Shown piece after piece: positions 1 to 12,656 of a DNA stretch of 64,000 nt. How positions within the stretch are numbered: position 1 is the first letter of the stretch; every line of letters starts with the position of its first letter. Made by a program: the position numbers and the translations under genes. The stretch is from Pyrenula massariospora (Eukaryota; Ascomycota; Eurotiomycetes; Pyrenulales; Pyrenulaceae): positions 2,170,001 to 2,234,000 of the forward strand of contig JAGFMI010000003.1 in NCBI GenBank assembly GCA_021030905.1, written 5' to 3'. A model generated the notes under the pieces. It was given only the letters and a program-made list of their open reading frames with translations. It was not told the DNA's origin and did no database searches.

Positions 1-226
1 CGAATTACCGATCTCAAGCATAAAGCCGTACAAATACGCAAACCCGAGTAAATAATTTCCGCTTTAGCAAGTCCAATCCCGACAGTATGAGAAATCGATG
101 TAATCAACCAGACAAGAGCAAACTCCAGAACTCCAAATTTCAAAAGTCTGAATCTTTGCCCCAGATTCCAAAATCCAGATCCAACTTGGACGCAATCGAG
201 AGCCATACCCTCGATTCACCAAATCT

Positions 227-1204
227 TCAAGCTTCAACCCCATCAACATACTCGATGCCCTGCTCCCCAGCATCCTGCCTCCAGAGCAGTATCCTCTCAT
301 AATCAAGCCAGTCCCTAAACTGACTTGGTCCTCGTTCATTCTCCTCCTCCTTCTCCTCTTCCTCTTCCGCCTCTTTCGTTACAAACCGCTTAGCAATCCC
401 TTGCTCCAACTCAAACTTATCCAACCGGCTCATCCTCTCCTTCTCCTCCTCCTCATCCTCGGTATCCGCCCACAACGCCTCCCACTCCTCCCTCTGCACC
501 CTCTTCCTCTCCAACTGCACCCTCCTCAATTCCATCGAATCCACCCTCCACAATCCCACCCCTCCATCTTGACTGCTCTCGCTGTCGCTCTCACCTCCCT
601 CCTTCTCCCCGGTTTTTTCCGCGCAGCCCTCGCCCTCGCCCTCGCTTTCACCTTCACTCTTCTTATCTCGGATGCTCGACCTCGAGCTCTCACTCTCCCC
701 TCCACCCTTTTCTTCTCGTCCTCGATCAACAAACCCCCCCACAACAGCCAACCCGGCCACCGCCCCCGCCATCCCGGGCGCATTCCTACACCTCCACACC
801 TCTCCTCCCCCTTCCCTCTGTCCCTGTGCCTCTAGTTCCCTGGCCTCCGCCGTCCCCGCGCGCGCCACCCGCACCACATACCGCTCTGTAGCTGCACATG
901 CACGTGCGCGGGTGGAGTGTTGGAGCGGGGGGTAGGGGTTGCGGCGGATTGTGCAGGGGGAGGGTATAAGGGGGGAGGGTTGGGTGGTGGTGAGGGTGGC
1001 GGTGTAGAGGGTGCGGGTTGGTGATGGGGGAAGGGGGAGGAGGGTGGGGAGGAGGGATGGGAGGGATCTTGGGGAGGGGGAGGTAGAGGAGGGAGTGAGC
1101 GGGGGTGAGGAGGCGGAAGAGGAGGTTAGGGAGGGGGTTGAGGGGATGGGGGAGCGGGAGATGGGGGAGCGGGAGGAGGGGGTGGGTTTTTGGTTGGTGG
1201 ACAT
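227..1204 (-). CDS. Hypothetical acidic, low-complexity protein
   Basis: Single-exon frame of 325 aa. I start it at the ATG at 1204 (MSTNQKPTPS...), because the open frame upstream reads like a leader rich in Pro, Tyr and His. The N-terminal third is Ser/Pro/Thr-rich and probably disordered. A weak Ala/Gly/Val hydrophobic patch (MAGAVAGLAVVGGF, near residue 175) could be a poor membrane segment. Runs of Glu/Gly/Ser follow, then a charged C-terminal part with likely helical Glu/Arg stretches. The last 40 residues (PSQFRDWLDYERILLWRQ) look the most protein-like and are probably the conserved part. I recognise no family. The coding strand is C-rich in the first half and G-rich in the second, so the frame could partly be kept open by composition. 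Confidence 0.55.
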   Translation of the reverse strand: MSTNQKPTPSSRSPISRSPIPSTPSLTSSSASSPPLTPSSTSPSPRSLPSLLPTLLPLPPSPTRTLYTATLTTTQPSPLIPSPCTIRRNPYPPLQHSTRARACAATERYVVRVARAGTAEARELEAQGQREGGGEVWRCRNAPGMAGAVAGLAVVGGFVDRGREEKGGGESESSRSSIRDKKSEGESEGEGEGCAEKTGEKEGGESDSESSQDGGVGLWRVDSMELRRVQLERKRVQREEWEALWADTEDEEEEKERMSRLDKFELEQGIAKRFVTKEAEEEEEKEEENERGPSQFRDWLDYERILLWRQDAGEQGIEYVDGVEA

Positions 1205-2201
1205 TTTTCGTGGTTTTATGTCGTGTAGTGGTGTGTGGTGTGTTGTGTGAGGAAGTGGCGGTGGCGTGGTATAAGGATAAAGTATTGGTATGGTGTGAGG
1301 ATAGAGTGGTGTATATTGTTTGTTTTTTGGTTGCTGGTTCGTCGGTGGTAGAGAGGCTGATATCCCACGAGCTGAGGTATGCGAGGTTATGCGTGTGTAG
1401 TGACCTTTGACGCGTGTTTCCTCAACGATAGAACTGGCGACAGCGACGATTTGCAGAGCACAGAACAGCACTCAGTAAGTCTCCGTGGAGCCAGAAGGCG
1501 TACGTAAATGCGTCCCTTCCAGGCGTAAGAACAAAACAAAAGTCTTCGACGAAGAAGCAGAAACGACGATGTAGAAAACAAAAAGAAACCAGGAACGACA
1601 ACCGCCAAAAACCAGCCCCTCTTAAGAGCCTCCCTCTCCAGCCCAAAAAATCCGTTTTTCCAAACAGAAAAACCTAACGACCGCACACACGGAAATCGTG
1701 CTCAGAAGAAAAACCCCTCACCCCAGCCACAGCCAAAGGGAAAACAGAGACAACAACAACGCGTGAGGAGCGCGTGTGGGATCGGACATCCATGTGTGGT
1801 AGGTGGGTGTGAACCATGGTACGGACTGGCTGGGGGTTGGCTGGGATAGGTTAGCAGGAGGACCATGTCCGAAATGGGATGGGGGATGGAAGGATGGGAA
1901 CTTTCGAGTCCGGAAATAATATGAGATAAAAAGTTGTGTTAAGAGTGGATGATTTATGGGGTGAGTCTGCAAGGCGATAGAGATATAATGCATAGGGTAG
2001 TGTCCGAGAGTCGGCGATGGACTTAAATTTGATCTGGCTGAGAACTCGAACACGACACCGTTCTGTGGTCATGTAGCCGGACGTATGTAGCCCTATAGTC
2101 GACTATTAAAGATTGCCAAGCTAAGCCAAGCCAAGTCACGTAGAGATAGCCTTGAATGTAATTTATACCGCTGTATAGAATCCAATACTATGGCAACTTC
2201 T
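1205..2201. other. Intergenic, no gene seen
   Basis: About 1 kb between the starts/ends of two minus-strand genes. Frames here are short or lack ATG starts and homology. It should hold the promoter of the 227-1204 gene and the 3' end of the RBM25-like gene. Confidence 0.5.
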
Positions 2202-4671
2202 TCAAGTCGACAAGCCGCGCTTCTCGGACTCGGAGAAGAAGATCACCATCCGCCACAGCTTCTTAACCAGCACCTCTGCCTCTTCATCCAAAGCCTAGTG
2301 ACCGTTAGTAGTAATTCCCAAATGAAAGCGAGAAGAATTACCCCTTCGAGCTCCGCAACCAAGTCCTGAGGACCTTCCTTCTTCCTTAAATGTCCTTCCA
2401 CCACATCAACTAGCATCTGTTCTTGCACGCCCAAATACTCAACGATTTTCTTCTCCACGAAAGGCTTCAGCTGCTCCGTAATGACTGCATCGTCGACAAA
2501 GTCCCATTTGACATCCCAACTCCACAAACCATCCTTGTCTGTTGGAATATCTGCTGCCAGCTGTCTGACAGCTTGCGCTCTTTCTTCTTCGGAGAGGCCA
2601 GCCGCCTCCGCAGCACTATCAAATTGGATTGGGACAAGTGTCCTCTTCTGCCCAGAGCTAGCTTCTTCCTCGTCTTCAAGTAGGCCTTCGGCTTCGGCAA
2701 CGGTACGGCGTTGCTGCGTCGCCGCCTGAGCTTTCTGAGCAGCGGCACCAAGAGACAGTTTGAACCGTGCGGGCTCCCGAGGTGCTTGTGTTTCCATTTC
2801 CTCGGCCTGTCGCGCCAGGAAGTCATCTGCCATGCCCTGTGCCTGCTGTCTCTGCTGATTGACACGGGCATTTTCTCTGGCTTCGACAGCCCTGTCTGTT
2901 TCGTCAAGTGCCGCTTCTCGACTGCGGAAGGAGGCACGGTTCCGAATCCACATGCTACGATCTTGATAATACTCTTCCACTCTTCGCGAGGCTTCGTTGT
3001 CGTCGTTCCATTCTCGTAATCGTTTCGCCATGGCCTCCTTCTCCTCACCTGCTCGTTCTGCCTCTTCTTGATCTCGTATCTTCTCTCGCTCGACTGCTGC
3101 TGTTCGCGACCGTTCCCTGTTAAGCCACCGTCTTTCCTGGTCAAGATACCTCTTCTCAAGTTCTGCTTGCTGTTTCTCGTTTCTTTTCCGCTCAAATTCC
3201 TCGTCGCTAAGTTCGCTGTCTTCGTCCTCACGGTCAATCGATCCTCCACCAGCACCATTGATGCCGGTCCCATTGACGAAGGTGACACCTTTCTGATAGT
3301 CACGAGGTATTTGCTGACCAAACCCCTTGGGTCCGGCCGGCGCGTTCGGTACACTACGATCACGAGGTCCAAGCGGTATACCATTTGCGCCTCCTGCAGG
3401 CCCACTTGGCGCAGATGGTGGAGGAGAAGCCAGTCGATTTATGGGTCCAGAGTTTCTTGCCCTCTCCATCGACTCAATCTCTTCTTCTCGCTTTAATCGC
3501 TCCATGTCTCTCCTATTACTCCGATCTCGGAATGCTGCAATCTCTTTAGCGACAGTCTCGCGCATTTCTACAGGTATATCTGAAAGCTCATCGTCGATGG
3601 TAATTGGTATAGTCACCACCTCAGCTGATGTGCCGTCAGTTTCGCCATTGGCCATAGTGGTGTCACCATCTTGATCGAGACCTGACATTTCGTCTTTCTG
3701 CATTGGTGCTGATGGATTTGCTAGATCAGCCAGGACAGCTTCTAAGGCACTTCGGGCGTGGTCTAACCGCATCTGAATATGTGCAGAATCTTGACCTCCA
3801 TTAGCTTCTTCCCATTGTTGTATATAGTTCACCGAGTGGTCATCGGCAACGAACTACAATGAGTTAGCAAGAGAAGAGAGTGCTGCACATATAACACCTA
3901 CCAAAAGCTTAGACTTCTCAACATCTTCTTTGGTGTCGCCATTTTCTTCAGTCTTAGGCAGCTGTCTCTTGATAGGTACTTCGACATCTTTCAGTACTTG
4001 AATCGCAGTACTGAGGCTTTCAGGGTCTTCGTACTCTGCTAAGCCGAACTTGCAAGGCTTGTTGTCGGCATCCATAGCTCTCGTCCATCGTCGTAGATTT
4101 CCTGCAGCTCTTAGGATCCTCTCAAGCCCCTCGTCTCCACCTGTGCCCTCGGTGATACCGCCAACGAAAATAGTCCGTATAATTTCTTCTTTCGTTGGAG
4201 GTTGTAAGGAGATCATGGTTTCCCTCCCGCCTTGTCGCTGGGAGTCGCTGCCTCCCATGCCAAGACCCGCTCTTCTTCCTCCATCCCGGTCTCTACCTCC
4301 GTCCATGGGAGTTGAGGGTTTGCCTGGACCGGAGGTGCCGAGACGTATGACAGGAGCGGAGAAGTTGATGTTAGGCATATTCGCAGGTGGTTGGAAGTTT
4401 GGAGGGAAGCCGCCACGTCCGGCTTGCGGTGTTTGTGCTTCTTGCATGCCCGGAGGAGCAGCTGTCCCAGGCGCGTTGAAACCTGGCGGAGGCCCTGAAG
4501 TTGATAAGCATAACAGGACACAACTTTGGACAACGACAACATACCCATGCCTGGCGGTGCACCAGGAAAGCCGCCATATTCTGGAGGGCGCGCGAAACCC
4601 GGAGCTTTGTCATGTCAGTAGCTACACAAGAGTAGACTGGAATTCCACTGACCTTGATATGGATTGTACAT
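2202..4671 (-). CDS. RBM25/Snu71-type splicing factor (RRM plus C-terminal PWI domain)
   Basis: Five exons: 4671-4653, 4604-4545, 4494-3902, 3853-2342, 2294-2202; 758 aa. The first exon is only 19 nt (MYNPYQ plus one base). The N-terminus is Pro/Gly-rich. An RRM-like fold lies at about residues 131-205 (RTIFVGGITEG as RNP2-like; FGLAEYEDPES as RNP1-like). A long Arg/Glu-rich charged region with probable coiled coil follows. The last 100 residues (DGLWSWDVKWDFVD ... KKLWRMVIFFSESEK) match a PWI domain; its last helix is supplied only by splicing out 2295-2341. RRM + RE-rich + PWI is the architecture of human RBM25 and yeast Snu71, which act with the U1 snRNP in 5' splice-site choice. The location should be nuclear. 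Family assignment is firm; the exact yeast orthologue is inferred. Confidence 0.9.
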
Positions 4672-6520
4672 AATGAGGACCGAAAATTTACCTGATTTGA
4701 GAGGGTGACATCGGGTGAGCGCGATTTGGGGAGCAAGAAGACGACAATGACGATAATCAGACTGGAGTACCGCAAGGAGATAATTAGTGTAGTATTTCAC
4801 GTCGACTGGAAGGCGCTGATTAGACGACAACGAGCTTGTCAACAGCTTGACCAAAACATTTGGCCCTGCTCTGCCCGCATCACTGCAGAGCCTTCTCCGG
4901 CGGGCTTGGCAAGGCTGCGACCTTCTTCGGCTTCAACTAAATTACCGGCTGCTCGGGATAATTTGGACGCTACGCTACTGTGTGATGGCACTCCTACATA
5001 TCCTACATGTTTTGCACCATCCCAGGCAGTTGAAGGAGGCCCTTTGGTCCTTTACAGGTATAGGTACACATTGGGCCAGGTCAGCAGCAAAAGTAATCTA
5101 AATTTCAGTGCCACACGCCGAGCGCTTGACGTAAGGAGAACATGGTGGGAAGTATCAGCCCAAGGTATGATAGGCTTAGATATGCATCTTACGGCGACGG
5201 CTCGTCTTAGAGTTATACACCACCGTCGGAAGCCTAGGCCAAGTCGAGATTGCCCCCCCAAGCGCTCCTGTGGCCACCGGTGCTGCCACACCCTGTGGCC
5301 TTGATTTTCTTTCGCATGTGTGACGATAACAGTGGAATGGACCAGCTTGTGTGACGCGCACCTGAACGACTTGTCCGCATTGACGGATCGTGCATCCAGC
5401 CTGTGCGCGCTAAGCTAAATATTACAAATTGCATGCGTATAAGACAGCTTTGGCGGTGCAATCAGGCGTGCAGCAAAGTCAGCTGGCATGTGGCATGATT
5501 CAGTCGAGCGATACTCTTTCGCACCATTTGTCGTGATTTACCCTTGCTGTGCTAGTCGCAGATATGATAGGCCGCGCCAGGGGGGGCGAGAGCCCGTTTC
5601 AGATAAGCTGGTCTGGCGTGCAGGGGTTATAGGCAGCAGATTAGTCGTGCTGGTGCAGAGATTTCACGGTGGCTGAAAGGCGAATACGTTATTACCAGCG
5701 AGGCGCCTAGGCTGATACGGGCACGAGTACCGGTGGTGACGAGAAAAGCCTGTTTGGGCTTTCGCTTCCCGCTATACCCGCCCGAGGCTCATCTATTGCT
5801 CACTTAAGAAGTGGGTCTGCTGGGCGCGCCCTATTCTCATTCGCGCTTTGCCTTTTGCCTAGGAAGGGCCCGGTATCATGTATGCGCTCCATTATGCTAT
5901 TACGCTTACCTCGACGCCAAACGCTATCTAAAACCTGCCCGTCTTATTACTGCTCCCTATCGCCCCCCCTCCCCCCCCCGGCTCTCTTCCGAAAATTCTG
6001 CCATCCCTCGCTTTCCCTCCGTGTTGGATAACAGCGCATCAGCAGCGACCGAGATTCCCACACAATAACCCGTCTCTACGGTTCCAACCCGCCGAAAGCC
6101 TTACCAAGGTCGACTTCGAGTCTTATTTGATGTGCAGCACCAGTCCCATTCCATCTGACCGATCAGCCTGAATACTGCGACACGCCGAAATACACTCAAT
6201 CAGGTAAGACCCGGCATTCTCATCCACCACCGACCTGCGCACATCACACGACACCGTTCATTGACTCCATGTTTACCAACGAGACAATTGCGATTTCCAT
6301 TATCAGATGTTTTATTGTAAATCCTGAAACTGTTATTTGACGTAACCCCAATTTGAGGTACCCGAGTCGGGGACAGGCCGAAGAAAGTCCTTTTGTTTAT
6401 TGCGAATACTGCGCCTTGCTGTTCAATGCAAAATCGTACTCTGCTCTTGATCTTCAGCCCTGCGTCTCCTATTCAATGTTTTATTACATGGACTTGACCT
6501 GATGATATTAATCAAATAAA
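4672..6520. other. Divergent intergenic region
   Basis: 1.85 kb between the RBM25-like gene (minus) and the large C2H2-like gene (plus), so it holds two promoters. A C-tract lies near 5965-5980 and CT-rich leader sequence at 5940-6120. No gene supported. Confidence 0.5.
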
Positions 6521-9500
6521 ATGGACGCTGAATTTCACTCAGGTTATCTGCGTATGGCTGTCCCTAAGGTTCACGGACCATCCCCGCCCTTGCGGCAAGT
6601 ACCAGATTCGCGTTACTCGTCCGGTACTATCAGGAACTCATCCCATACTGTCGAAAATGGTACATCTGACAGCGACATGTCAGCTTCTGTCTCCGAGATG
6701 GAACCTCATGATGCCCGTGATAGAGGCTTTCAACCCATAAATGGGCGCCTAGCTGAAATGAATGGTTCCATGCCGGTTCACTCTAGGCCCCAAGGTCCTC
6801 CGACACCTGTCCAAGAACCACCTCTGGCTACTCAGCACCGAATTTTACTCCGACTGGAAGAATTAGAACGACAGGACTGTGTAAGGTCCGAGGCCAGATC
6901 GCAATTGATCAACCGGCGCCAGCAGAGAGCCGAACAAATTCGAACTAAACGTGCGGAAGAAGACGAAGCTAGGCGACAGAGATACGCACAGGAAGATGAA
7001 CTGTTTGCCAGGAGTGAGCAAGACCTTGACGCTGAGGAGGCCGTAAGCTCGTTTTTTCCATTGAAATGTTCACACTGATCATAGACAGGAGCTTCGTCGA
7101 CAATTAAAACTCATCAAACGCGGACTGCCTCTTGACGGTCCATTACCTCCTCCGAGAGCAACATCATTCACAATCCCGCCATCTCCGTCTTCAAGTCAGT
7201 CTCCCTTGCCACCAAATCAGCCAATACGGTTCGATCCGTTTGCAAAGGAACCTCCTTATCATGCCCCACCCCCTGCCCATCAACCTCCGCCTAACAACTA
7301 CCAATCGCCTTATCGAGGGGAGCAATCTCCTTCTACTCCGTATCAAGGCGGCAATCCTTCTCGATACCCTGTTGAGCATGTTCGACCTCCGTCTGCTCCA
7401 TCTGGACCTCCCCCACCCCCGCTTCAACCGTCTGGATTTTCCGCAGTCAACCGATCTGGTTCAGGTTTTGCTCCAGTCAATCCTCCACCACAGCATCAGC
7501 CTCAGCCTGGTGTTGTCCCTGTGCCGAGTACTCCAGCCTACAACAATCCCTCAGCCCAACACTTCCAAACACACAAGCATTATTCTCCCATGAATCCGCC
7601 ACCTTCTCTGAACAAGCCACCAGTAGCACAACGTACGGAAACGCCACCATCGACGGGGAGCAAAAGAGAACGAGGCCCTTCCACTCATCCTTACATGTAC
7701 TCCGAGGCATTCGCCAAACGGCATGTGCATTGTGATCGCGAGGACCCTCCTGGGCGAGGCATTTGGCACCATGATGCAAGTAATACAGATAGGTACATAC
7801 GCTGCTGGCATGACAATTGTGGCCGCATGAATTGGAAGACTCTGCATGGATTCGCATGTCATATTGTGCGACACCATGATCTGCCAAAGGGTACCCTTCA
7901 GGGGATACAAGACGCGCTTGAAAAATATGGCGTCGTCATTGGAACCGAACCACCTCCAGCTCCAACACGGTCTGCCCCGCCTGTCTCGGCTCCTAAAACA
8001 GAATCGAAACCTCAAGCAAAGCCCGCTGACGATGACGATCCAATATACGGAACTTCTTACCGTATTCAAGGGTCGACTTCTGGCCCACATCAAGAAGAAT
8101 ACATTTATAGCTCTGATTCTGAGGCGGAAGAACTCCCATCTCAGGGGCACGTTGGGAAGCCAGGCGTTATCACGATTCCTCCACCCCAGAAAATTACTGC
8201 CAAACAGAAAAGAGCAGATCAAAAAGCGCGTTCAAATGAGAACACTTCCAAGGGGAGACATTCCGTTGGCGGGCCTCATTCTGCACACAGGACCTCATCC
8301 GTAGCAGAAGTGCCGTCAAATTTGATGTCCCCACAGCCTCCGAAAGTAATTTCAGATGTTCAAAATCATCAAGACTCACAGCCTTCTGCAGCACCAACAT
8401 CCTACTCTGTCCAATCTCACCCAATGCCGTCAGAGCTAACGTCCGCGACCCAGTCTGCTACGTTACCAAGCCTCAATTCAACATCAGAGGAGACCCTGAA
8501 GCTTGCACGCGCAGCTTTACAAGCTAATGATCAACGCTCACAAGAAGATGGCGATTACGTTCCATCGCAAGACGTAGGCGCAGAGTCAGAACCTGCAGGT
8601 CCTAGCGCTGTTCCCTCTACTATCGATCCTACACCACAGTCAACAGTGCCAGCAACCTCAACTGTGGAGAGCACTGCGCCGGTTGAGACTGTTCCCAGCA
8701 GCGTTGATGAAATTTCAGGAAGAGATCCCGGAGAAGGAGCTCCAGCCCCTCCTACCGCCTCGACGGCGACTGCAGCGACAGATTCTGTATCGTATCCACA
8801 AATATCTTCTGATCGACCAGCTACGCCACCACCAGATGACTCTACCGAAACTACGAAGACTGAACCTGTCAGTCCCTACAAAGCTCGCATCTCTGTTGAT
8901 GGGTTGGCACGTGACGCTGCTAAGCGGATGGAACGTCTAGATGAGGAAGATAGTGACTATTTTGAGTCACAGGAAGCTCACCTTCGATCAAGCGGGCGAT
9001 CTCCTCGTATGACCAAAAAGCCCGTTTTGGACGCTCTTGATACTCCTGGCGCTTCAATGGTGCCTGATAGTATGGATATTGACCCTCCTTCTCTACCACA
9101 GTCTGCTACTACTCCCTCGAAACGGGGCCATAAACGTCCTGCTACGGCCGACTCTTCCGAGAAACGCTTGAATGGCTCGCCTGTTAAGACTCGACGGACT
9201 GGCGGCAGCCTTGGGACTCGCATGGCGTCTCCGATATCCATTACCGATGATTCTGGACTGGAAAACACCAATTGGGGTGACAATAGATCAGGTAAGGTCG
9301 GTGCTGAAGATGGCCTCAATGACTCTATTCACATCGCCCGCAACACAGACCCGCGCTCCCCAAACGAGCCTCTACCTACCGTCACCGCCTCTAATAAAAC
9401 GGGAGCGAGTAAACCACGTCGATCGGCTGCAGTCGCTGCATCTGGAAAGTGGAGCAAGCTTCTCAGCCAGCCGAGGGCGTCGTCGACGAGAGCGGGGAAA

Positions 9501-9692
9501 GAAATGATTCTTGAAGAGATGAGCCCAGAGATAAGGGAGAAAGTAAGGAATCTCGCAGATGTATATCCTGAGAAAGGCGTGCAGGTCTGTCATGAGGCGA
9601 TTGTAAAATACAAGGGGGATTTTGATGCGGCTTTGGAGGGACTTCTTGACAAGGGCGAAAAGGGGACGAGAAGAACAAGGAGAGCTATATGA
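6521..9692 (+). CDS. Large hypothetical nuclear-type protein with C2H2-like zinc finger and CUE/UBA-like C-terminus
   Basis: Two exons (6521-7042, 7089-9692), 1041 aa. Residues 100-200 hold a charged coiled-coil segment (LRLEELERQDCVRSEARSQL onward), across which the intron falls. A Pro-rich disordered stretch follows. At about residues 385-440 there is a conserved-looking island: HVHCDREDPPGRGIWHH, then CWHDNC and, 13 residues on, HIVRHH, a C2H2-type finger (C-x4-C ... H-x3-H). A long Ser/Thr/Pro-rich region with basic patches (KKRxxR-type, GHKRP) follows. The last 60 residues (EIREKVRNLADVYPEKGVQ ... DAALEGLLDKG) have the spacing of a CUE/UBA three-helix domain. A role in chromatin or transcription is an inference from finger plus disorder; I cannot name the family. 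Confidence 0.8.
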
Positions 9693-10524
9693 TGAAGTTC
9701 GGGACAATGTTTGCTGCGTTGAGCAATACTAATTGCATGATTAATCCCCAAACCGCTCGTTGTTGAGAATGTTTGATTTTTGTGTTGCTGTATCCATTCC
9801 TATTTCTTTTCTACATGACTATTGTACCTAATTTATCCGTTGGCGTTGTGTTGGAGTTGATTTCAGGTTTCATACCAGGCGCGAGCAAGTTAATTTCGAT
9901 AATGAAGACTTCAACAGAACCATTTTGCTGGATCAAACAACAGTTTCAAAGATTTAGAGGAGCTAGCACAGGTCTTATTTGTATGCTTTATATTCACAGT
10001 ATGCTCTCCTTAGTCACTTAGCTGCATAGTACTCAACGCCGTATCAGAACTTGGCATGATTTATAGAAATACCTACTCCTAAAACTTATCAGTGACAATC
10101 AGACCTTCAACGTTCACCGCAATCCACAACCATACCTCGATATTGGCCGTATGTTTGATCTGCAAGTCTACTGCCCTATTCCGCCTAAAGTGCTCCTAGC
10201 CTGATTGAATATGCATGTCGTAAACTTGTCTACAATCTTCACAACACTGATCGTCGATGATGGACTTGTGAAACAACTCGGGAGGAGGCCGCACCTTGCC
10301 CCCATGTACAGAAATAGAGAGTTCCTCATCAATTCGGTCGTGGCGCGGGAAAGTTCCTGCAAGCCACCCCCGACATCGGCCGACTGCCGCGAGAATTTTC
10401 TCACGCCATTCACGATTTTTCAATTACTAACTTCACCAACGACACAGACACTCCGCTGGATACGGCCTGGTCAAACCGGAAGTACCGAAGACAGTGAAAT
10501 GTGCGCGGGTCTTCGACGGAAAGT
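9693..10524. other. Intergenic, 3' UTR and promoter
   Basis: AT-rich after 9720, consistent with a terminator region, then promoter of the membrane protein gene. Frames found here have no convincing protein character. Confidence 0.5.
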
Positions 10525-11515
10525 ATGGCTTTAGACAAGACTACGAGAGATCCGAAGCTCTCACAGTCTCTCCCTACCGGGCCGCAAGACCAAGCTTCTC
10601 TTTCCTCAAAGTCCTTTCCTTCTGCAGACTCTTTCAAAACTCTCAATTCTGACCCCTCTACACCTACTCCTCAATGGAACAGCAGACACCTCGGTCTCCG
10701 CTTCGCCGCCGACGCGGCCTCTGCCGTGAGCGCGTCGTCTCTCATCGCACCACTCATCTGCCTGATCGATAGGTGTGCCCACCATCCACCCTCTCAACAA
10801 CTCCAGCTAACCCATCCCTCCCTCTAGATCTATCGTCGAAAAAGCCGCCACCAACACCCCCTTCTTCACCTGCTTCCGCCGCGCCCTCCACACCCTCCGC
10901 AAACCCCACCACTTCCTCACCTCCAAACCCTTCCTCCTCATCCTCACCCTCTACACCTCCACCTACCTAACCGCCAACACCCTCGATACCCTCACCTCCA
11001 CCATAACCCCCTCCCCCGCCCCCACCGTACACTCGGGCCCCACCAAATTCCTCGGCGTCTCCGCCGTCAACATGTCCCTCTGCGTGTACAAGGACTCCCA
11101 ATTCGCACGCCTCTTCGGCAACCCCACCGCCGCCGCCACCGCCCGCCTCCCGCTCCCCTCGTACCTCCTCTTCGCGCTCCGCGACAGCCTCACCATCCTC
11201 GCCTCCTTCAACCTCCCCCCGCTCCTATCCCCGCGCCTCGCGCCCCTCGCGGAGAACGTCAAGACGCGGAATAACATAGCGCAGTTTGTCACGCCGGCCG
11301 CGATGCAGATCGTGAGCACCCCGTTCCATTTGCTCGGGCTGGATCTGTATAATCGGCAGGCGAAGGGGGTGGGGTGGGGGAGCAGGTGGGCAAGGGTGCG
11401 CAGGGATTGGGGGGTGAGCGCGCTGGCGCGGATGGGGAGGATCGTGCCGGCGTTTGGGGTGGGTGGGGTGGTGAATCGGGAGGTGAGGGGAGCGTTGATG
11501 GGGAGGTTGGTGTGA
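10525..11515 (+). CDS. Predicted fungal integral membrane protein, possibly mitochondrial
   Basis: Two exons (10525-10772, 10828-11515), 311 aa. The donor is AG|GTGTGC and the acceptor CCCTCTAG, which joins LIDR to SIVEKAATNT. The N-terminal 70 residues are polar and Ser-rich. Hydrophobic segments follow at about 68-85 (LGLRFAADAASAVSASSLIA), 110-130 (FLLILTLYTSTYLTAN), around 190 (LRDSLTILASFNLPPLL) and later (VTPAAMQIVSTPFHLLGL). The motif VNMSLCVYKDSQFARLFG looks conserved. It reads like an uncharacterised fungal family of multi-pass organelle proteins; mitochondrial location is only an inference from the weakly amphipathic, Ser/Arg-containing segments. The 3' half is strongly G-rich on the coding strand. 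Confidence 0.75.
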
Positions 11516-12656
11516 GTGAATACGTCGAAGGGAAATTAAGATAAAGAGGGGGGACTAATCGATATTTGAAATTTTGGGGGCAAGGAGCTCATGATAGGAT
11601 AGGGTTGGAAAAAGCGTATCATTAATTGACTGTTATTGCGCTCGAGCGAACTCGGCGAAAAAGCATGCATTGCGTTTTTGGGAAGAGAAATATGGTAGGA
11701 AAGGGGCGCAGATAGACAGGAACAAGCGTCAACTTTTTACTTTCTACGGCGGAAAAGGATCTCAAGGCACATCCAGAGTGGAAGCTATTGGAAAATGTTT
11801 TTGGAAAGATGGCTAACAGCACCGGACACTGCATTGCATTGAGCATCAGCAGCATTGGCATTAGCATTTATTCCCATCCTAGAGTACTCTATAGATATAT
11901 AGATCGCAATCACATCTCTTCTACCACCGGTCTGTTCATATATACATAGAGGACAAGCACCTTAAGTAGGTCACACAGCACTATTCATCTAAATCAGATC
12001 CATACCAGTTGGCAGCATGCCATACGGTGCGGCGCTCCGTGCGAAGCAGGGTTGGGAAGATATGGTGTGTAAGGTGGTATTCTTATTGCGTACTTTTTCT
12101 TGGATGTTGCGCTTCGTTTTGTTCCGTTGGGAGACGTATCGTACAGGGAGGCAGGCGGTGGCAGGACATTTTCCCCTTATGTACCTAGGTCCCTTGGTGT
12201 CCCTGTTCCTGAAGCTATATACGTCAGTACATACATATATGCGTATCCGCGCTGGAAGTGCTCGAGCCCCACGCGTGTGCCGATGCCATCCATTTCTCTC
12301 TCCAGCACCTCCCTTGACCCCGTTCTGTTCTGTTCCCATGCATTGCGATTCATGTTAGAGTGATGCGGTGAGTTTTTGCAGATCGAGATACGAGCTCGAA
12401 GGATTAGAGCTTGCTGGCCATGCTGGATCTGGAGCGTCTGTGGCTGCTCGGCTCTGTGTGTGTAGCGTGGATGTTGTGGTGACGGTTGGTGAAAGGGTTT
12501 GGAGCTGGGAGGGGAAGGGAAGTAGGTCAGGTCAGATCCGAGAATCAGACCTCTGGTCGAGATATAGTAGCCCTTTGCATTCACCATTTGTCCAGTGCCG
12601 CACCGGAGGATGTCTGGCTGGGTGTCTGTCATCAGCGCACCAATCCAAATCCACAC
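11516..12656. other. Convergent intergenic region
   Basis: 3' regions of the membrane protein gene (plus) and the 14-3-3-like gene (minus). AT-rich stretch at 11880-11960. No gene seen. Confidence 0.5.

Noticed and set aside
2467-3405. Second minus-strand frame of 312 codons within the RBM25-like gene
   Set aside because: Alternative frame of the charged region; the main frame continues into RRM and PWI.
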